Positions 53,493-61,318 of a stretch of DNA of 64,000 bases are shown here, in pieces. A program made the translations under genes and the position numbers. Position 1 is the first letter of the stretch; the number at the start of each line of letters is the position of its first letter. The notes below the pieces were generated by a model, which saw only the letters and a program-made list of their open reading frames with translations, was not told where the DNA came from and searched no databases. This DNA is from an uncultured Rhodopila sp. (GTDB lineage: Bacteria; Pseudomonadota; Alphaproteobacteria; Acetobacterales; Acetobacteraceae), in contig CAINOE010000120.1 of NCBI GenBank assembly GCA_903851415.1, positions 56,387 through 120,386 of the forward strand, in the 5' to 3' direction.

Positions 53493-55165
53493 ACCGGCTT
53501 CCAGGACCGGTCCACCTCGACATCGATCAGCGTCGGCCCGTCGGCGGCCAGCGCCTGATCAAGCAGTTCCTCGAAATCGCCCAACTTCGCTACCTTGTGC
53601 GCCGCCAGTCCGAACCCGCGCGCGACCGAGACGAAATCGACCGCCGGCTGGTCCAGGTCCATCGCCACATAGATATCCGACTGGGCGGCCAGTCCCTTCA
53701 TCGCATTGGTCCGCTGCTTCAGGATGCGATACGACGTGTTGTTGACGATGACGAACACGATCTTCAGCTTCTCGTGCGCCGCCGTCCACAGGCCCTGGAT
53801 CGTATACAGCGCGGACCCGTCGCCAATCAGCGCCACCACGGGGCGGTCCGGCAGGGCGAGCTTGACGCCGATGGCCGCCGGCAACCCCCAGCCGATGCCG
53901 CCTCCGCGCAGCCCGAAGAAGCTCCGCGCGTCGTTGCTGCGCAGAAACCGCCGCAGGCCGTTGCCGGACGACACCGTCTCGTCGATCACCACCGCGTCGT
54001 CGGGCAACTGCCGGCCGATGGTCTGCATCAGCGCCAGCGGGTGGATGGGATGGCGCTCGCACACCGCGTCGGCCATGGCGTTCAGCTTCGCCAGGCTGGA
54101 CACACCCTCGGCCTTCACATGCTCCAGCCGCTTCACCGCGGCCTCGGTCTGCGCAACGGAGCGGGCGGCGATCACCGCCGCGGTCAGTTCCGGCAGCGTC
54201 GCCCCGGGTTCGCCGAGAATGGACACCGTCTCCGGGTAGTTCTTCGCCAGTTCCCACGGATTGGTGTCGAGATGCACCACCGGATAGTCCTCCGGCATCG
54301 CCTCGCCAACGCCGGGCAGCGACAGGGTGAACAGGTCGCCGCCGATGGAGATCAGCAGATCGTGCTGCGACAGCATGCCGCGGATCACCTCCGGGAGCCG
54401 CACCAGCGGCCCGCGATACAGCGGATGGGTGGAGGGGAAAGCGGCCCGGCTCGCCATGCTTTCATCATACACCGGCGCGCCGATGGCTTCGGCCAGAGCC
54501 GCCACCTCCAGCAACGCATCGCCCTGCGCCACCGCATCGCCGGCCATGATCACCGGGCTTTTCGCCTTCGCGATCACCTCGGCCGCCCGGACGATTGCGG
54601 CGGCATCGCCGCGGATGCCGAACGCCACCCGGCTGGGCGCGCCCAAATCGAGGTCCGCGCTGGCGGTCAGGATGTCGCCCGGCAGGGACAGGAACACCGG
54701 CCCCGCCGGCGGCGCCAGAGCGGTCTTCACCGCGCGGTGGATCGCCCGCGGCAGATCCTCCAGCCGCCGCACCTCCTCCGACCACTTCACGAACGGCCGC
54801 GCGATCGCAGGCAGATCGGCCCATAGCAGCGGTTCCGTGAAGTTGAACCGCTGCTCGTGCTGGCCGGCTGTCACCAGCAGTGGCGATCCCGCCTTCTGCG
54901 CGTCGTACAGCATGCCCAGCGCGTTCCCGAGGCCGGGGGCGGCGTGCAAATTCACCGCGACGCACTCGCCCGAGGCCTGCGCATAGCCGTCCGCCATGGC
55001 CATGGCCGGGGCCTCCTGCAAGGCCAGCACGTAGCGCAACTCCCGCTCGGTCGCGAGCGCGTCCATCAGCGGGAGTTCCGTGGTGCCGGGGTTGCCGAAG
55101 ATCACCCGCACGCCCTCCTGCCGGAGCAATTCCAGAAGAGCGGTCTTTCCCGGCATCATCGGCAT
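53489..55165 (-). CDS. ThDP-dependent decarboxylase, benzoylformate decarboxylase-like
   Basis: A 558-residue ThDP enzyme. Glu51 (LALQEAPAMAMADGYAQ) activates the cofactor. VNLHAAPGLGNALG contains His74, matching the catalytic His70 of Pseudomonas putida benzoylformate decarboxylase. The cofactor motif is LIGDGSALYTIQGLWTAA then VIVNNTSYRILKQ. The second active-site histidine of that enzyme (in F-R-Y-H-Q) is not kept: the corresponding stretch reads GDLFTLSLPG. It may thus decarboxylate an aliphatic or different aromatic 2-oxoacid. The start has GGAG nine bases upstream, and a small secreted protein is encoded downstream with a four-base overlap. Confidence 0.85.
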   Translation of the reverse strand: MPMMPGKTALLELLRQEGVRVIFGNPGTTELPLMDALATERELRYVLALQEAPAMAMADGYAQASGECVAVNLHAAPGLGNALGMLYDAQKAGSPLLVTAGQHEQRFNFTEPLLWADLPAIARPFVKWSEEVRRLEDLPRAIHRAVKTALAPPAGPVFLSLPGDILTASADLDLGAPSRVAFGIRGDAAAIVRAAEVIAKAKSPVIMAGDAVAQGDALLEVAALAEAIGAPVYDESMASRAAFPSTHPLYRGPLVRLPEVIRGMLSQHDLLISIGGDLFTLSLPGVGEAMPEDYPVVHLDTNPWELAKNYPETVSILGEPGATLPELTAAVIAARSVAQTEAAVKRLEHVKAEGVSSLAKLNAMADAVCERHPIHPLALMQTIGRQLPDDAVVIDETVSSGNGLRRFLRSNDARSFFGLRGGGIGWGLPAAIGVKLALPDRPVVALIGDGSALYTIQGLWTAAHEKLKIVFVIVNNTSYRILKQRTNAMKGLAAQSDIYVAMDLDQPAVDFVSVARGFGLAAHKVAKLGDFEELLDQALAADGPTLIDVEVDRSWKPV

Positions 55166-55865
55166 GGATAACGTCTCCGCAAGGCGAGGTGTACCGTTTC
55201 GCTACAAGGCACGGCGTTGCAAATCAAGCAAGTGCTGGCCAAACAGGGAGGAGTCCGGGCTTCTCGCGTGGTGTGCCGATGGGCGGGATGGCCGCCGACT
55301 GGCTGGGCCGCCCGGCGGTCATCCGCGGGCAAAGCATGTCCAGACCCGCCCGCGTCGGGCTGCTGTCCGCAATGGCGGGCCGTTGGTATGGCGAAGCCCG
55401 GGAACAAGCGAATCGGGTGGTCCAGCATGTTCCGTCATGGCCGGGCTTATCAGGGCCACCTGTCGCGACTGGATGCTGGCACAGGTGGCCCGGACAGGCC
55501 GGACCATGATGGTTTGGGGAAGCCGTCGGGCCGAAGCGATCGTTGATGGGCGTCGCCGAGTTTCTATCAGGGCTTGATCACGGTTTATCGTTTCTGTCCC
55601 AGTCTGTGCCCGGGCGTCGTGTGACCTCATCCACCCATCCGTCATCGGGATGCGCCGCGGACAGGGCTCGCAACTTGTCCAGCGGCGCGTCACGGCGTGT
55701 CAGGTCGTCCTCCGCCTTGCCGTCGTTCAGCGTGTTTTACAGGCCCGTGGCAAGCCGCCCGCGCACCGCACCGTCGACGTGCTGCTTCAACGACCGCTTT
55801 TTTTGCGCAGGAAATGCCGAGATTACGAGATTGCAGAGAATGTCTTCCTACGTCTTCATCCATCG
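55166..55865. other. Gene-poor accessory stretch
   Basis: About 700 bp with no supportable gene. It contains the nested palindrome at 55432-55512, and its right end runs into the GxxExxY relic. Open frames on both strands have erratic codon use and no recognisable motifs. Together with the pseudogenes to the right it looks like a decayed accessory insertion. Confidence 0.45.
55432..55512. repeat. Large nested palindrome (REP/BIME-like)
   Basis: Inner stem GGGCCACCTGT (55453-55463) with ACAGGTGGCCC (55481-55491), 11 bp perfect, 17-nt loop. Outer arms CCGTCATGGCCGG (55432-55444) and CCGGACCATGATGG (55499-55512) pair with mismatches. The outer motif GTCATGGCCGG is shared with the element at 47339-47433, which suggests a dispersed repeat family rather than two unrelated terminators. 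It is not next to a gene 3' end. Confidence 0.55.
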
Positions 55866-56095
55866 CGCGAAGACCCCCTGCCGCTCTTCTTCGACGGCGT
55901 CCGTCTCGACAAGAGCTACCTGGCCGACGTCATCGTCGAGGCCGCCGTTCTGCTCGAACTCAAAACCATCGAGCACATCCTCCCGCTGCACGAAGCGCAG
56001 ACCCGCACCTACCTGAAGCTCAGCCGCTGCCGCCTCGCCCTGCTGAAGAAATTCAACAGCGAGATGCTGAAAGACGGCATATCCCGCTTCGCCCT
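55866..56095 (+). pseudogene. GxxExxY-family protein relic
   Basis: A stretch of about 76 residues reads FDGVRLDKSYLADVIVEAAV, LLELKTIEHILPLHEAQTRTYLKLSR, and CRLALLKKFNSEMLKDGISR. This is the second half of the GxxExxY proteins (PD-(D/E)XK nuclease-like), including the E-L-K catalytic pair and H-E-A-Q-x-x-x-Y-L. The N-terminal half with the family's name-giving motif is missing in all frames upstream. At the 3' end the natural stop is lost, and the frame runs antisense into the WecA-like gene. Probably a truncated mobile or defence-associated gene. Confidence 0.7.
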
Positions 56096-56103
56096 CACCC
56101 GCC

Positions 56104-57165
56104 CTACCCCCAGGCACGCAGCTCCGCCGCCCGCGCCCGGCGGACCACGAACCACACCCACACCCCCTGAGGCACCAGAACCAGCGGCAACAACTGCGGC
56201 TTGAATTCCGAGGGCGCCGCGATGAACGCCACGCACAGCAGCCCGCCGTAAACCGCGAACCCCCAGTGCACCAGCGTCACCGCCACCGCCGGCACGCCCG
56301 ACCGCTGCGCCACCTGATACAAATGCCCCCGATGCGGCTCCGTCAGAGCCTCCCCGGCTACCATCCGCCGCAGCAGCGTGAACCCGACATCGAACAGCAC
56401 GCCGGACAGCAGCATCGGCACCAGCACGAACGACAGTTCCACCCCGTCGAACCGGCTCGCCACCACCGCCAGCACCGCCAGGATGAAGCCGCAGAACTGG
56501 CTGCCGACATCGCCCATGAAGATCCGCGCCTTGGGGAAGTTGAACGGCAGGAACCCGGCCAGCCCCGAGGCCAGCAGCCCCGCCGCCGCATAGGCGAACC
56601 AGCCGCCGTGCCGCTCGGCGATGAACACGATGAACAGGCAGGCGATCAGGGAGACTCCCGACGCCAGACCGTTCAGCCCGTCAATGAAATTCATCGCGTT
56701 GGTGGCGAACAATATCCACAGCAGCGTCACCACCAGCCCCGGCCACACCGCCGGCAACGGGCCGATGGCGGCGGGCATGTGGAAGTCGGAGACATACAGT
56801 CCGCTGCCGACGGCCACCAAAGCCGCCAGCAACTGCGCGCCGAGCTTCACCGTGAACGGCCAGTCGTACAGGTCGTCGAGGAACGCCACCAACGCGATCG
56901 CGACGGACGCCTCGATCACGCCCAGGAAATACGGGTCGGCCAGCCGGGCGAAAGCGGCAAAGCGGTACAGCACGGCGATGCCCACCAGGAAAGCGACGAC
57001 AATCCCAACTCCGCCGCCCTTCGGAGTCGGATGAACGTGCGCCTTGCGCTCCTCCGGCGTGTCCATCACCCGCGCCGCGATCATCAGGCGGACGGTGCCG
57101 GCGGACAGCAGCATCAGGATCAGCGCGAAGCCGATATGGCGAAAAAGGGCGGCGAGGGTCAACAT
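56104..57165 (-). CDS. WecA/MraY-family polyprenyl-phosphate glycosyl-1-phosphate transferase
   Basis: A 353-residue, roughly ten-span enzyme from the ATG at 57165 (MLTLAALFRHIGFALILM). Family motifs in order: ERKAHVHPTPKGGGVGIVVAF, DDLYDWPFTVKLGAQ (D-D-x-x-D), NAMNFIDGLNGLASG and FPKARIFMGDVGSQFCGF, and an arginine/histidine-rich loop EPHRGHLYQVAQRSG. It transfers a sugar-1-phosphate to undecaprenyl phosphate, starting a lipid-linked glycan such as O-antigen or exopolysaccharide. Glycosyltransferase genes further right may belong to the same pathway. A longer start is possible but unmatched. Confidence 0.9.
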   Translation of the reverse strand: MLTLAALFRHIGFALILMLLSAGTVRLMIAARVMDTPEERKAHVHPTPKGGGVGIVVAFLVGIAVLYRFAAFARLADPYFLGVIEASVAIALVAFLDDLYDWPFTVKLGAQLLAALVAVGSGLYVSDFHMPAAIGPLPAVWPGLVVTLLWILFATNAMNFIDGLNGLASGVSLIACLFIVFIAERHGGWFAYAAAGLLASGLAGFLPFNFPKARIFMGDVGSQFCGFILAVLAVVASRFDGVELSFVLVPMLLSGVLFDVGFTLLRRMVAGEALTEPHRGHLYQVAQRSGVPAVAVTLVHWGFAVYGGLLCVAFIAAPSEFKPQLLPLVLVPQGVWVWFVVRRARAAELRAWG

Positions 57166-57242
57166 GCGGCGATCCGGTTGGTGGCGGGATCGTCTATCGC
57201 CTACGCCGCGTCGCGGCCATACCCGGAGGACAGCTTGCAGGG

Positions 57243-57832
57243 TTACGCCGGCATCCATCCGGGCCGAAGCCGCCGGACTTCAGCCGCAAGGCCGAGCGCC
57301 GCCGCCTCCAGCAAAGATTCGTCCGTGCCGAGGGCCGCAGCAGAGTCCCGGCGGTCGTCCGGCTGCGACAGCCGCTCCAAAGCCCGGGCCAGCTTGCGGC
57401 CGATAGCGTCGCCGTAGGCCTCCTCCGCCTTGGCCAACGCACTATCCGGAAACGGTCCGGCGCGCAGCGCCAGCATCCCGAGATCCGCCGCGTCCCGGCA
57501 TGCCGTGGATCGATCCTCCGGCCGATCCGCGTTGGCGAGCAGCTTTTCGGCGATCCTGTCCGCATGAACCAGGCGTGGAACCCCGAGGCCCGGACCGGCG
57601 CTGCGAACAGAGCCGCCGCGCCCCGCGCCGCGACCAGGGACCGCAACTCCCGATACCCGGCGGTATCCGCGCACCGAAAATCCACGTCCTTGCTGACGCG
57701 GCACTCGCCGAGATCGAGCACGATCTCCGTCCCGCCTCCGAACCAGCAGCGGTGACTCGTCAACAGGTCATGGTCCATGGCCCGCAACGCGACCGCCACT
57801 GCCCGATGCTCCGGTCTTGCGAAGTCCGCCAT
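57243..57832 (-). pseudogene. AbiEii/AbiGii-type nucleotidyltransferase gene, frameshifted with internal loss
   Basis: The 5' part in one frame (start 57832) reads ARPEHRAVAVALRAMDHDLL, WFGGGTEIVLDLGECRVSKDVDF and TAGYRELRSLVAARG, the nucleotidyltransferase core with GG and S-x-D-x-D. Around 57570-57590 the match jumps to another frame that continues VHADRIAEKLLANADRPEDR, ACRDAADLGMLALRAGPFP to the stop at 57243. The segment normally linking these halves (about 45-50 residues) is also missing. So the gene carries both a deletion and a frameshift. Its small partner gene immediately upstream is intact. Confidence 0.75.
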
Positions 57833-57836
57833 GCCC

Positions 57837-58061
57837 CTACTTCGTCGTCAGCAGATGGCCCCCGCCAAGCCGATCGGCCAGAAGCGCGCTGAGCACTCGC
57901 TCCTTCTCCGACAGCGCGGCGGTGTCGACATGCCGCCAGTTCCGTTCGTAGAGCCCGAGCGCCTCCTTGCCCGTGATCGGGTTGGCCGGATCGCGGTTCC
58001 AGGCGAGACGCGCCAGTTCCGGGTAGTCGGCGGGGATGATCGCGTCCATGCCCTGGTTCAT
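57837..58061 (-). CDS. Small partner protein of the AbiEii-like gene (possible antitoxin)
   Basis: A 74-residue protein: MNQGMDAIIPADYPELARLAWNRDPANPITGKEALGLYERNWRHVD in segments, ending ADRLGGGHLLTTK. The motifs IPADYPELARLAWNRD and ALYERNWR-like LGLYERNWRHV are those of short proteins found directly before AbiEii-like nucleotidyltransferases in Acetobacteraceae-type genomes. The stop lies four bases before the start of that gene. By position it is a candidate antitoxin or regulator; this has not been shown by anything in the sequence. Confidence 0.65.
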   Translation of the reverse strand: MNQGMDAIIPADYPELARLAWNRDPANPITGKEALGLYERNWRHVDTAALSEKERVLSALLADRLGGGHLLTTK

Positions 58062-58076
58062 ACCACAATCCAGCCG

Positions 58077-59411
58077 CTACCGCGCGAACCCCTCCAGTTC
58101 CTCCTTCGCCCAGTCGATCGCCTGCCGGATCGTCTGCCCGGCCACCAGCTTGGACACCATCGTCGGGATCAGACCGCGGTTCCACGCCTGCACGCCGATA
58201 TCGGGCGGCCCGGATGAGCCGGTGACGTAGTATTCGGCGTCGTGCCACGGGCGGATCGGGTAGTTGTAGACAGTGCCCTTCGGCGGCCCGACCTCCTCCC
58301 AGATCTTGAAATCGGCCATCGAGAGGTAGGGCGGTATGTCGTAGCCCTGCGTCGCCGTCGTCAGCGTCTCCATCTGCTCGCGCGCCCCGAGATACGCCAG
58401 CATGTCGCGGGCGGCCGGCTTGTTCTGCGCGAACGACCACAGGCCGAAGAAATACGGGCGCATTGGCACCAGCCGCCCTTTCGCACCGCGCGGGTTGGGG
58501 AAGGTCCAGCAGTCGGCGGCGATCTGCGGCGCATCCCGCTTCGCCACCGCCCAGGCGGAGGGCGGGTTCCAGATCATCGCCGAACGCCCGGAGATCAGCG
58601 CGCGGTTGTTGGAGGCATCGTCGTAGCTGACCGTGTCGGCGGGCAGGAACGGCACCATGCGTTTGGCATACTCCAGCGCCTCCCGCACATTATCCGACTC
58701 CACCGTGATCCCCCCCTTTGCGTCCACCAGATCGGCGCCGAACGCCCCGAAAGTCGCCCCCCAGGTCTGGTTGGAGTCGGTGGTGGTGCCGCAGCCGAAG
58801 CCGAACGGCACCCCGGCCCGGCTGCATGCCTCGGCGGCCCGCAGTTGCGCCTCGTAGGTCCAGGCGGCCGAGGTTTCGGGGGTCGCCTCGTGCGGCGGAA
58901 ACCAGGACTGGACGTCGATGCCGGCGTGCTGCCTCAGCAGGCTGATGCGCCCGCACGGGGTCAGCGGGGCGGATCCCCAGGCAACCGGGACGGCGCGCCA
59001 ATGGCCGTTGGAGACGCCGAGATACTCGTAGGCGCGGTCGATGGCGCCGTACCTGCCGATGAAGTCCTTCATGATGTCATCGACCGGGTCGAGCGCGTCG
59101 GCGTATTCGTGCACCGACCACATGTCGAAGGCGTAGATGTCGTGGCCGGTTTTGGCCTGCGCCTCGGCCGCCATGGTGATCATGATCTTGTTGCCGATGG
59201 CGGTGAGGAAATCGATCTGCACATCGACATGGTTCTGCTCCGCCCAGGCGGCGACGACCCGGCGCATGGCGTCGTTGCCGGCGGGGACCCAGTGGTCCCA
59301 AAGTGCCAGGCTGAGGCGCCCGGCGGAGGCGGCGGTGTGGATGTTGACCAGAGGCAGCGAGGCGGCGGCGCCAAGGCGCAGCGCCCCGCGGCGCGTCAGG
59401 CGTGGCTTCAT
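58077..59411 (-). CDS. Tat-exported solute-binding protein (family 1, sugar type)
   Basis: A 444-residue periplasmic binding protein. The N-terminus has a twin-arginine signal (LTRRGALRLGAAASLPLVNI, Arg7-Arg8). The mature part matches SBP_bac_1: LALWDHWVPAGNDAMRRVVAAWAEQNHVDVQIDFL, HDIYAFDMWSVHEYADALDPV, and CRAGVPFGFGCGTTTDSNQTWGATFGAFGADLV-type segments such as GTTTDSNQTWGATFGAFGA. A C-terminal IRQAIDWAKEELEGFAR closes it. Such proteins deliver sugars or polyols to MalFG-type permeases, but none lies in this window, so it is an orphan here or its operon is elsewhere. Confidence 0.88.
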   Translation of the reverse strand: MKPRLTRRGALRLGAAASLPLVNIHTAASAGRLSLALWDHWVPAGNDAMRRVVAAWAEQNHVDVQIDFLTAIGNKIMITMAAEAQAKTGHDIYAFDMWSVHEYADALDPVDDIMKDFIGRYGAIDRAYEYLGVSNGHWRAVPVAWGSAPLTPCGRISLLRQHAGIDVQSWFPPHEATPETSAAWTYEAQLRAAEACSRAGVPFGFGCGTTTDSNQTWGATFGAFGADLVDAKGGITVESDNVREALEYAKRMVPFLPADTVSYDDASNNRALISGRSAMIWNPPSAWAVAKRDAPQIAADCWTFPNPRGAKGRLVPMRPYFFGLWSFAQNKPAARDMLAYLGAREQMETLTTATQGYDIPPYLSMADFKIWEEVGPPKGTVYNYPIRPWHDAEYYVTGSSGPPDIGVQAWNRGLIPTMVSKLVAGQTIRQAIDWAKEELEGFAR

Positions 59412-59516
59412 CGGCGTAGTCTCCCTGGATGGCCGGCGTTTTTCGCCGGCCTTATTGTGAGTTTGCAGTATTCACCAGTGCAAACCCCGGCACAAGCTCA
59501 CCGCGGCAGTGCAGGT

Positions 59517-60209
59517 TCACCTGACTGCGATCACCGAGTACTGCGCACCCAAAGGGAGCCAGGTCAGGAGCGGCTCAAGCGGCCGCAACGCCGCCAGCCG
59601 GCGGGGGAAAAACATGTGGTACCGAATCGCCGGCCTCTGCCATCCCGCCCGCCGAAGCGACCGCTTCAGAGCTCGCGCGCGTATCAGCCGGGCGTTGGCG
59701 TCGAACGGGCAGGTGTTGACCGCCCGCACCGTCAGCGGGTTGAGCGGATTATGCTCGAAGATCGCCACCATGCCGCCGGGACGCACCACGCGCCGGAGTT
59801 CCCCGAGCCAGTGGGCGTGCTCCGCGTGCGGGATATGGTGAAACACGCAGGCGGAGAATGCGACATCGAAGGAGGCGTCGGGTGCGTCGATCTTCGGCCC
59901 GTCGAGCAGCAGCGTCCGCATCCCCGCCGGGAACCGCCCGAGCGCGATGTCGAGGCTGCGTCTGGAGACGTCGGCGCAGGTGAGCGCTGCGTCCGGATAG
60001 TAGGTGCGGAAGAACGCGACCGAATTGCCCGTTCCCGCCCCGAAATCAATGATCCGGTTCGCCCCGTCCGCCAGGTCCCGGGTATCGCTGCAAAGCAACC
60101 TCACCTTGTATTCGGAGAAGAACTCCGGCTGCTCGCCGGTGATCGCGATATTGGCCGCGTGCATGCTGTGATATTCGTCAGCGAACCGGTCGAATTCCGC
60201 AACGTCCAT
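59517..60209 (-). CDS. Class I SAM-dependent methyltransferase
   Basis: A 230-residue methyltransferase; the ATG at 60209 sits nine bases after AGGAGA, whereas the in-frame TTG at 60218 would touch it. Motif I is RIIDFGAGTGNSVAFF, followed by the acidic end of strand 2 in LTCADVSRRSLDIA, DVAFSACVFHHIPHAEHAHWL (motif II/post-II) and VVRPGGMVAIFEHNPLNPLT. This is a methyltransferase-11/25-like domain; the substrate is unknown. It sits divergent to a glycosyltransferase gene, so methylation of a glycan or lipid-linked intermediate is conceivable. Confidence 0.88.
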   Translation of the reverse strand: MDVAEFDRFADEYHSMHAANIAITGEQPEFFSEYKVRLLCSDTRDLADGANRIIDFGAGTGNSVAFFRTYYPDAALTCADVSRRSLDIALGRFPAGMRTLLLDGPKIDAPDASFDVAFSACVFHHIPHAEHAHWLGELRRVVRPGGMVAIFEHNPLNPLTVRAVNTCPFDANARLIRARALKRSLRRAGWQRPAIRYHMFFPRRLAALRPLEPLLTWLPLGAQYSVIAVR

Positions 60210-60367
60210 CTCGGTCAATCTCCTGCGCCGGCCCTGACGCCACGGTCTTACACAGCGTAATTCGAGTTTGCAATAATTCCATTTTTCTGCTTTTAGAGCC
60301 CCGGTGCCCGCTGGACAGCGTTCGCTGTTTCACGGGGCCGTATTCGTAATGTAACGGGCGCGCTGTC

Positions 60368-61303
60368 ATGATTATCAATCTGGTCGTGCCTTGCTACAAC
60401 GAGGAAGCGGTGCTGCCGGAAACGGCGCGGCAGCTTGCCGCGGCGATTGACGGCATGGCCGAACGCGGCATCGTCAGCGATCGAAGCGGCATATATTTCG
60501 TCGATGACGGGTCGCGCGACCGGACCTGGGATTTGATCGCCGCGCTTCAGGCCGCCCGGCCGGCGCGTTTCCACGGCATAAAGCTGTCGCGCAACTGCGG
60601 GCACCAGGCGGCTTTGCTGGCCGGCCTGCGGCATGCGCCGGGCGACGCGCTCATTTCGATAGACGCCGATCTCCAGGATGATGTGGGGGTCATTCCGTCG
60701 ATGGTGGAGGAGTTCCGTCTGGGCCATGACATCGTCTATGGCGTGCGGCAGGGGCGCCGGTCGGACTCCGCCTTCAAGCGGTCCAGCGCAACCGCCTATT
60801 ACCGGTTGTTGCGCTGGCTTGGCGTGGAGGTCGTGCTGGACCATGCGGATTTCCGGCTCATGAGCAGGCGGGCGCTGGACGCGCTGGGAAAGTATCAGGA
60901 GGTGAACATCTTCCTGCGCGCGCTTGTGCCGCTGCTCGGCTTCAAGGCCACCAGCGTCTACTATGACCGTTCCGCGCGTCTGGCAGGCGTGTCGAAATAC
61001 CCGCTGGGCCGGATGCTGGGGCTGGCGGTGAACGGCATCACCTCTTTTTCCATGCGTCCGCTGCGCCTGATCGCCTATGCCGGGTTTACCATGTCCATGG
61101 TGTCGTTTCTCATCGGCATCTGGGCTTTGTTCGTTGTTTCGTTCACCTCGCGCGGGGTGCCCGGCTGGGCGTCGATCGTCGTTCCGATCGCTTTCGTCGG
61201 CGGCCTGCAGCTCGTGTCGCTGGGGGTCATCGGCGAATACATCGGCAAGATCTATATGGAAGTCAAACGCCGGCCGTTGTTCGAGATCGAGGAAATCCGC
61301 TGA
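60368..61303 (+). CDS. Family 2 glycosyltransferase (DPM1/GtrB/ArnC-like)
   Basis: A 311-residue GT2. N-terminal catalytic domain: VVPCYNEEAVLPETARQL, YFVDDGSRDRTWDLI, LSRNCGHQAALLAGLRHAPGDALISIDADLQDD (D-x-D-type), YGVRQGRRSDS, and YYDRSARLAGVSKYPLGRML. The C-terminus has two membrane helices (residues about 232-290), as in GtrB/ArnC. Such enzymes make polyprenyl-phosphate-linked sugars used by membrane glycosyltransferases. The convergent downstream gene encodes just such an ArnT-like protein, with only 15 bp between. Confidence 0.92.
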   Translation: MIINLVVPCYNEEAVLPETARQLAAAIDGMAERGIVSDRSGIYFVDDGSRDRTWDLIAALQAARPARFHGIKLSRNCGHQAALLAGLRHAPGDALISIDADLQDDVGVIPSMVEEFRLGHDIVYGVRQGRRSDSAFKRSSATAYYRLLRWLGVEVVLDHADFRLMSRRALDALGKYQEVNIFLRALVPLLGFKATSVYYDRSARLAGVSKYPLGRMLGLAVNGITSFSMRPLRLIAYAGFTMSMVSFLIGIWALFVVSFTSRGVPGWASIVVPIAFVGGLQLVSLGVIGEYIGKIYMEVKRRPLFEIEEIR

Positions 61304-61318
61304 AACGGTTTCGCAATC

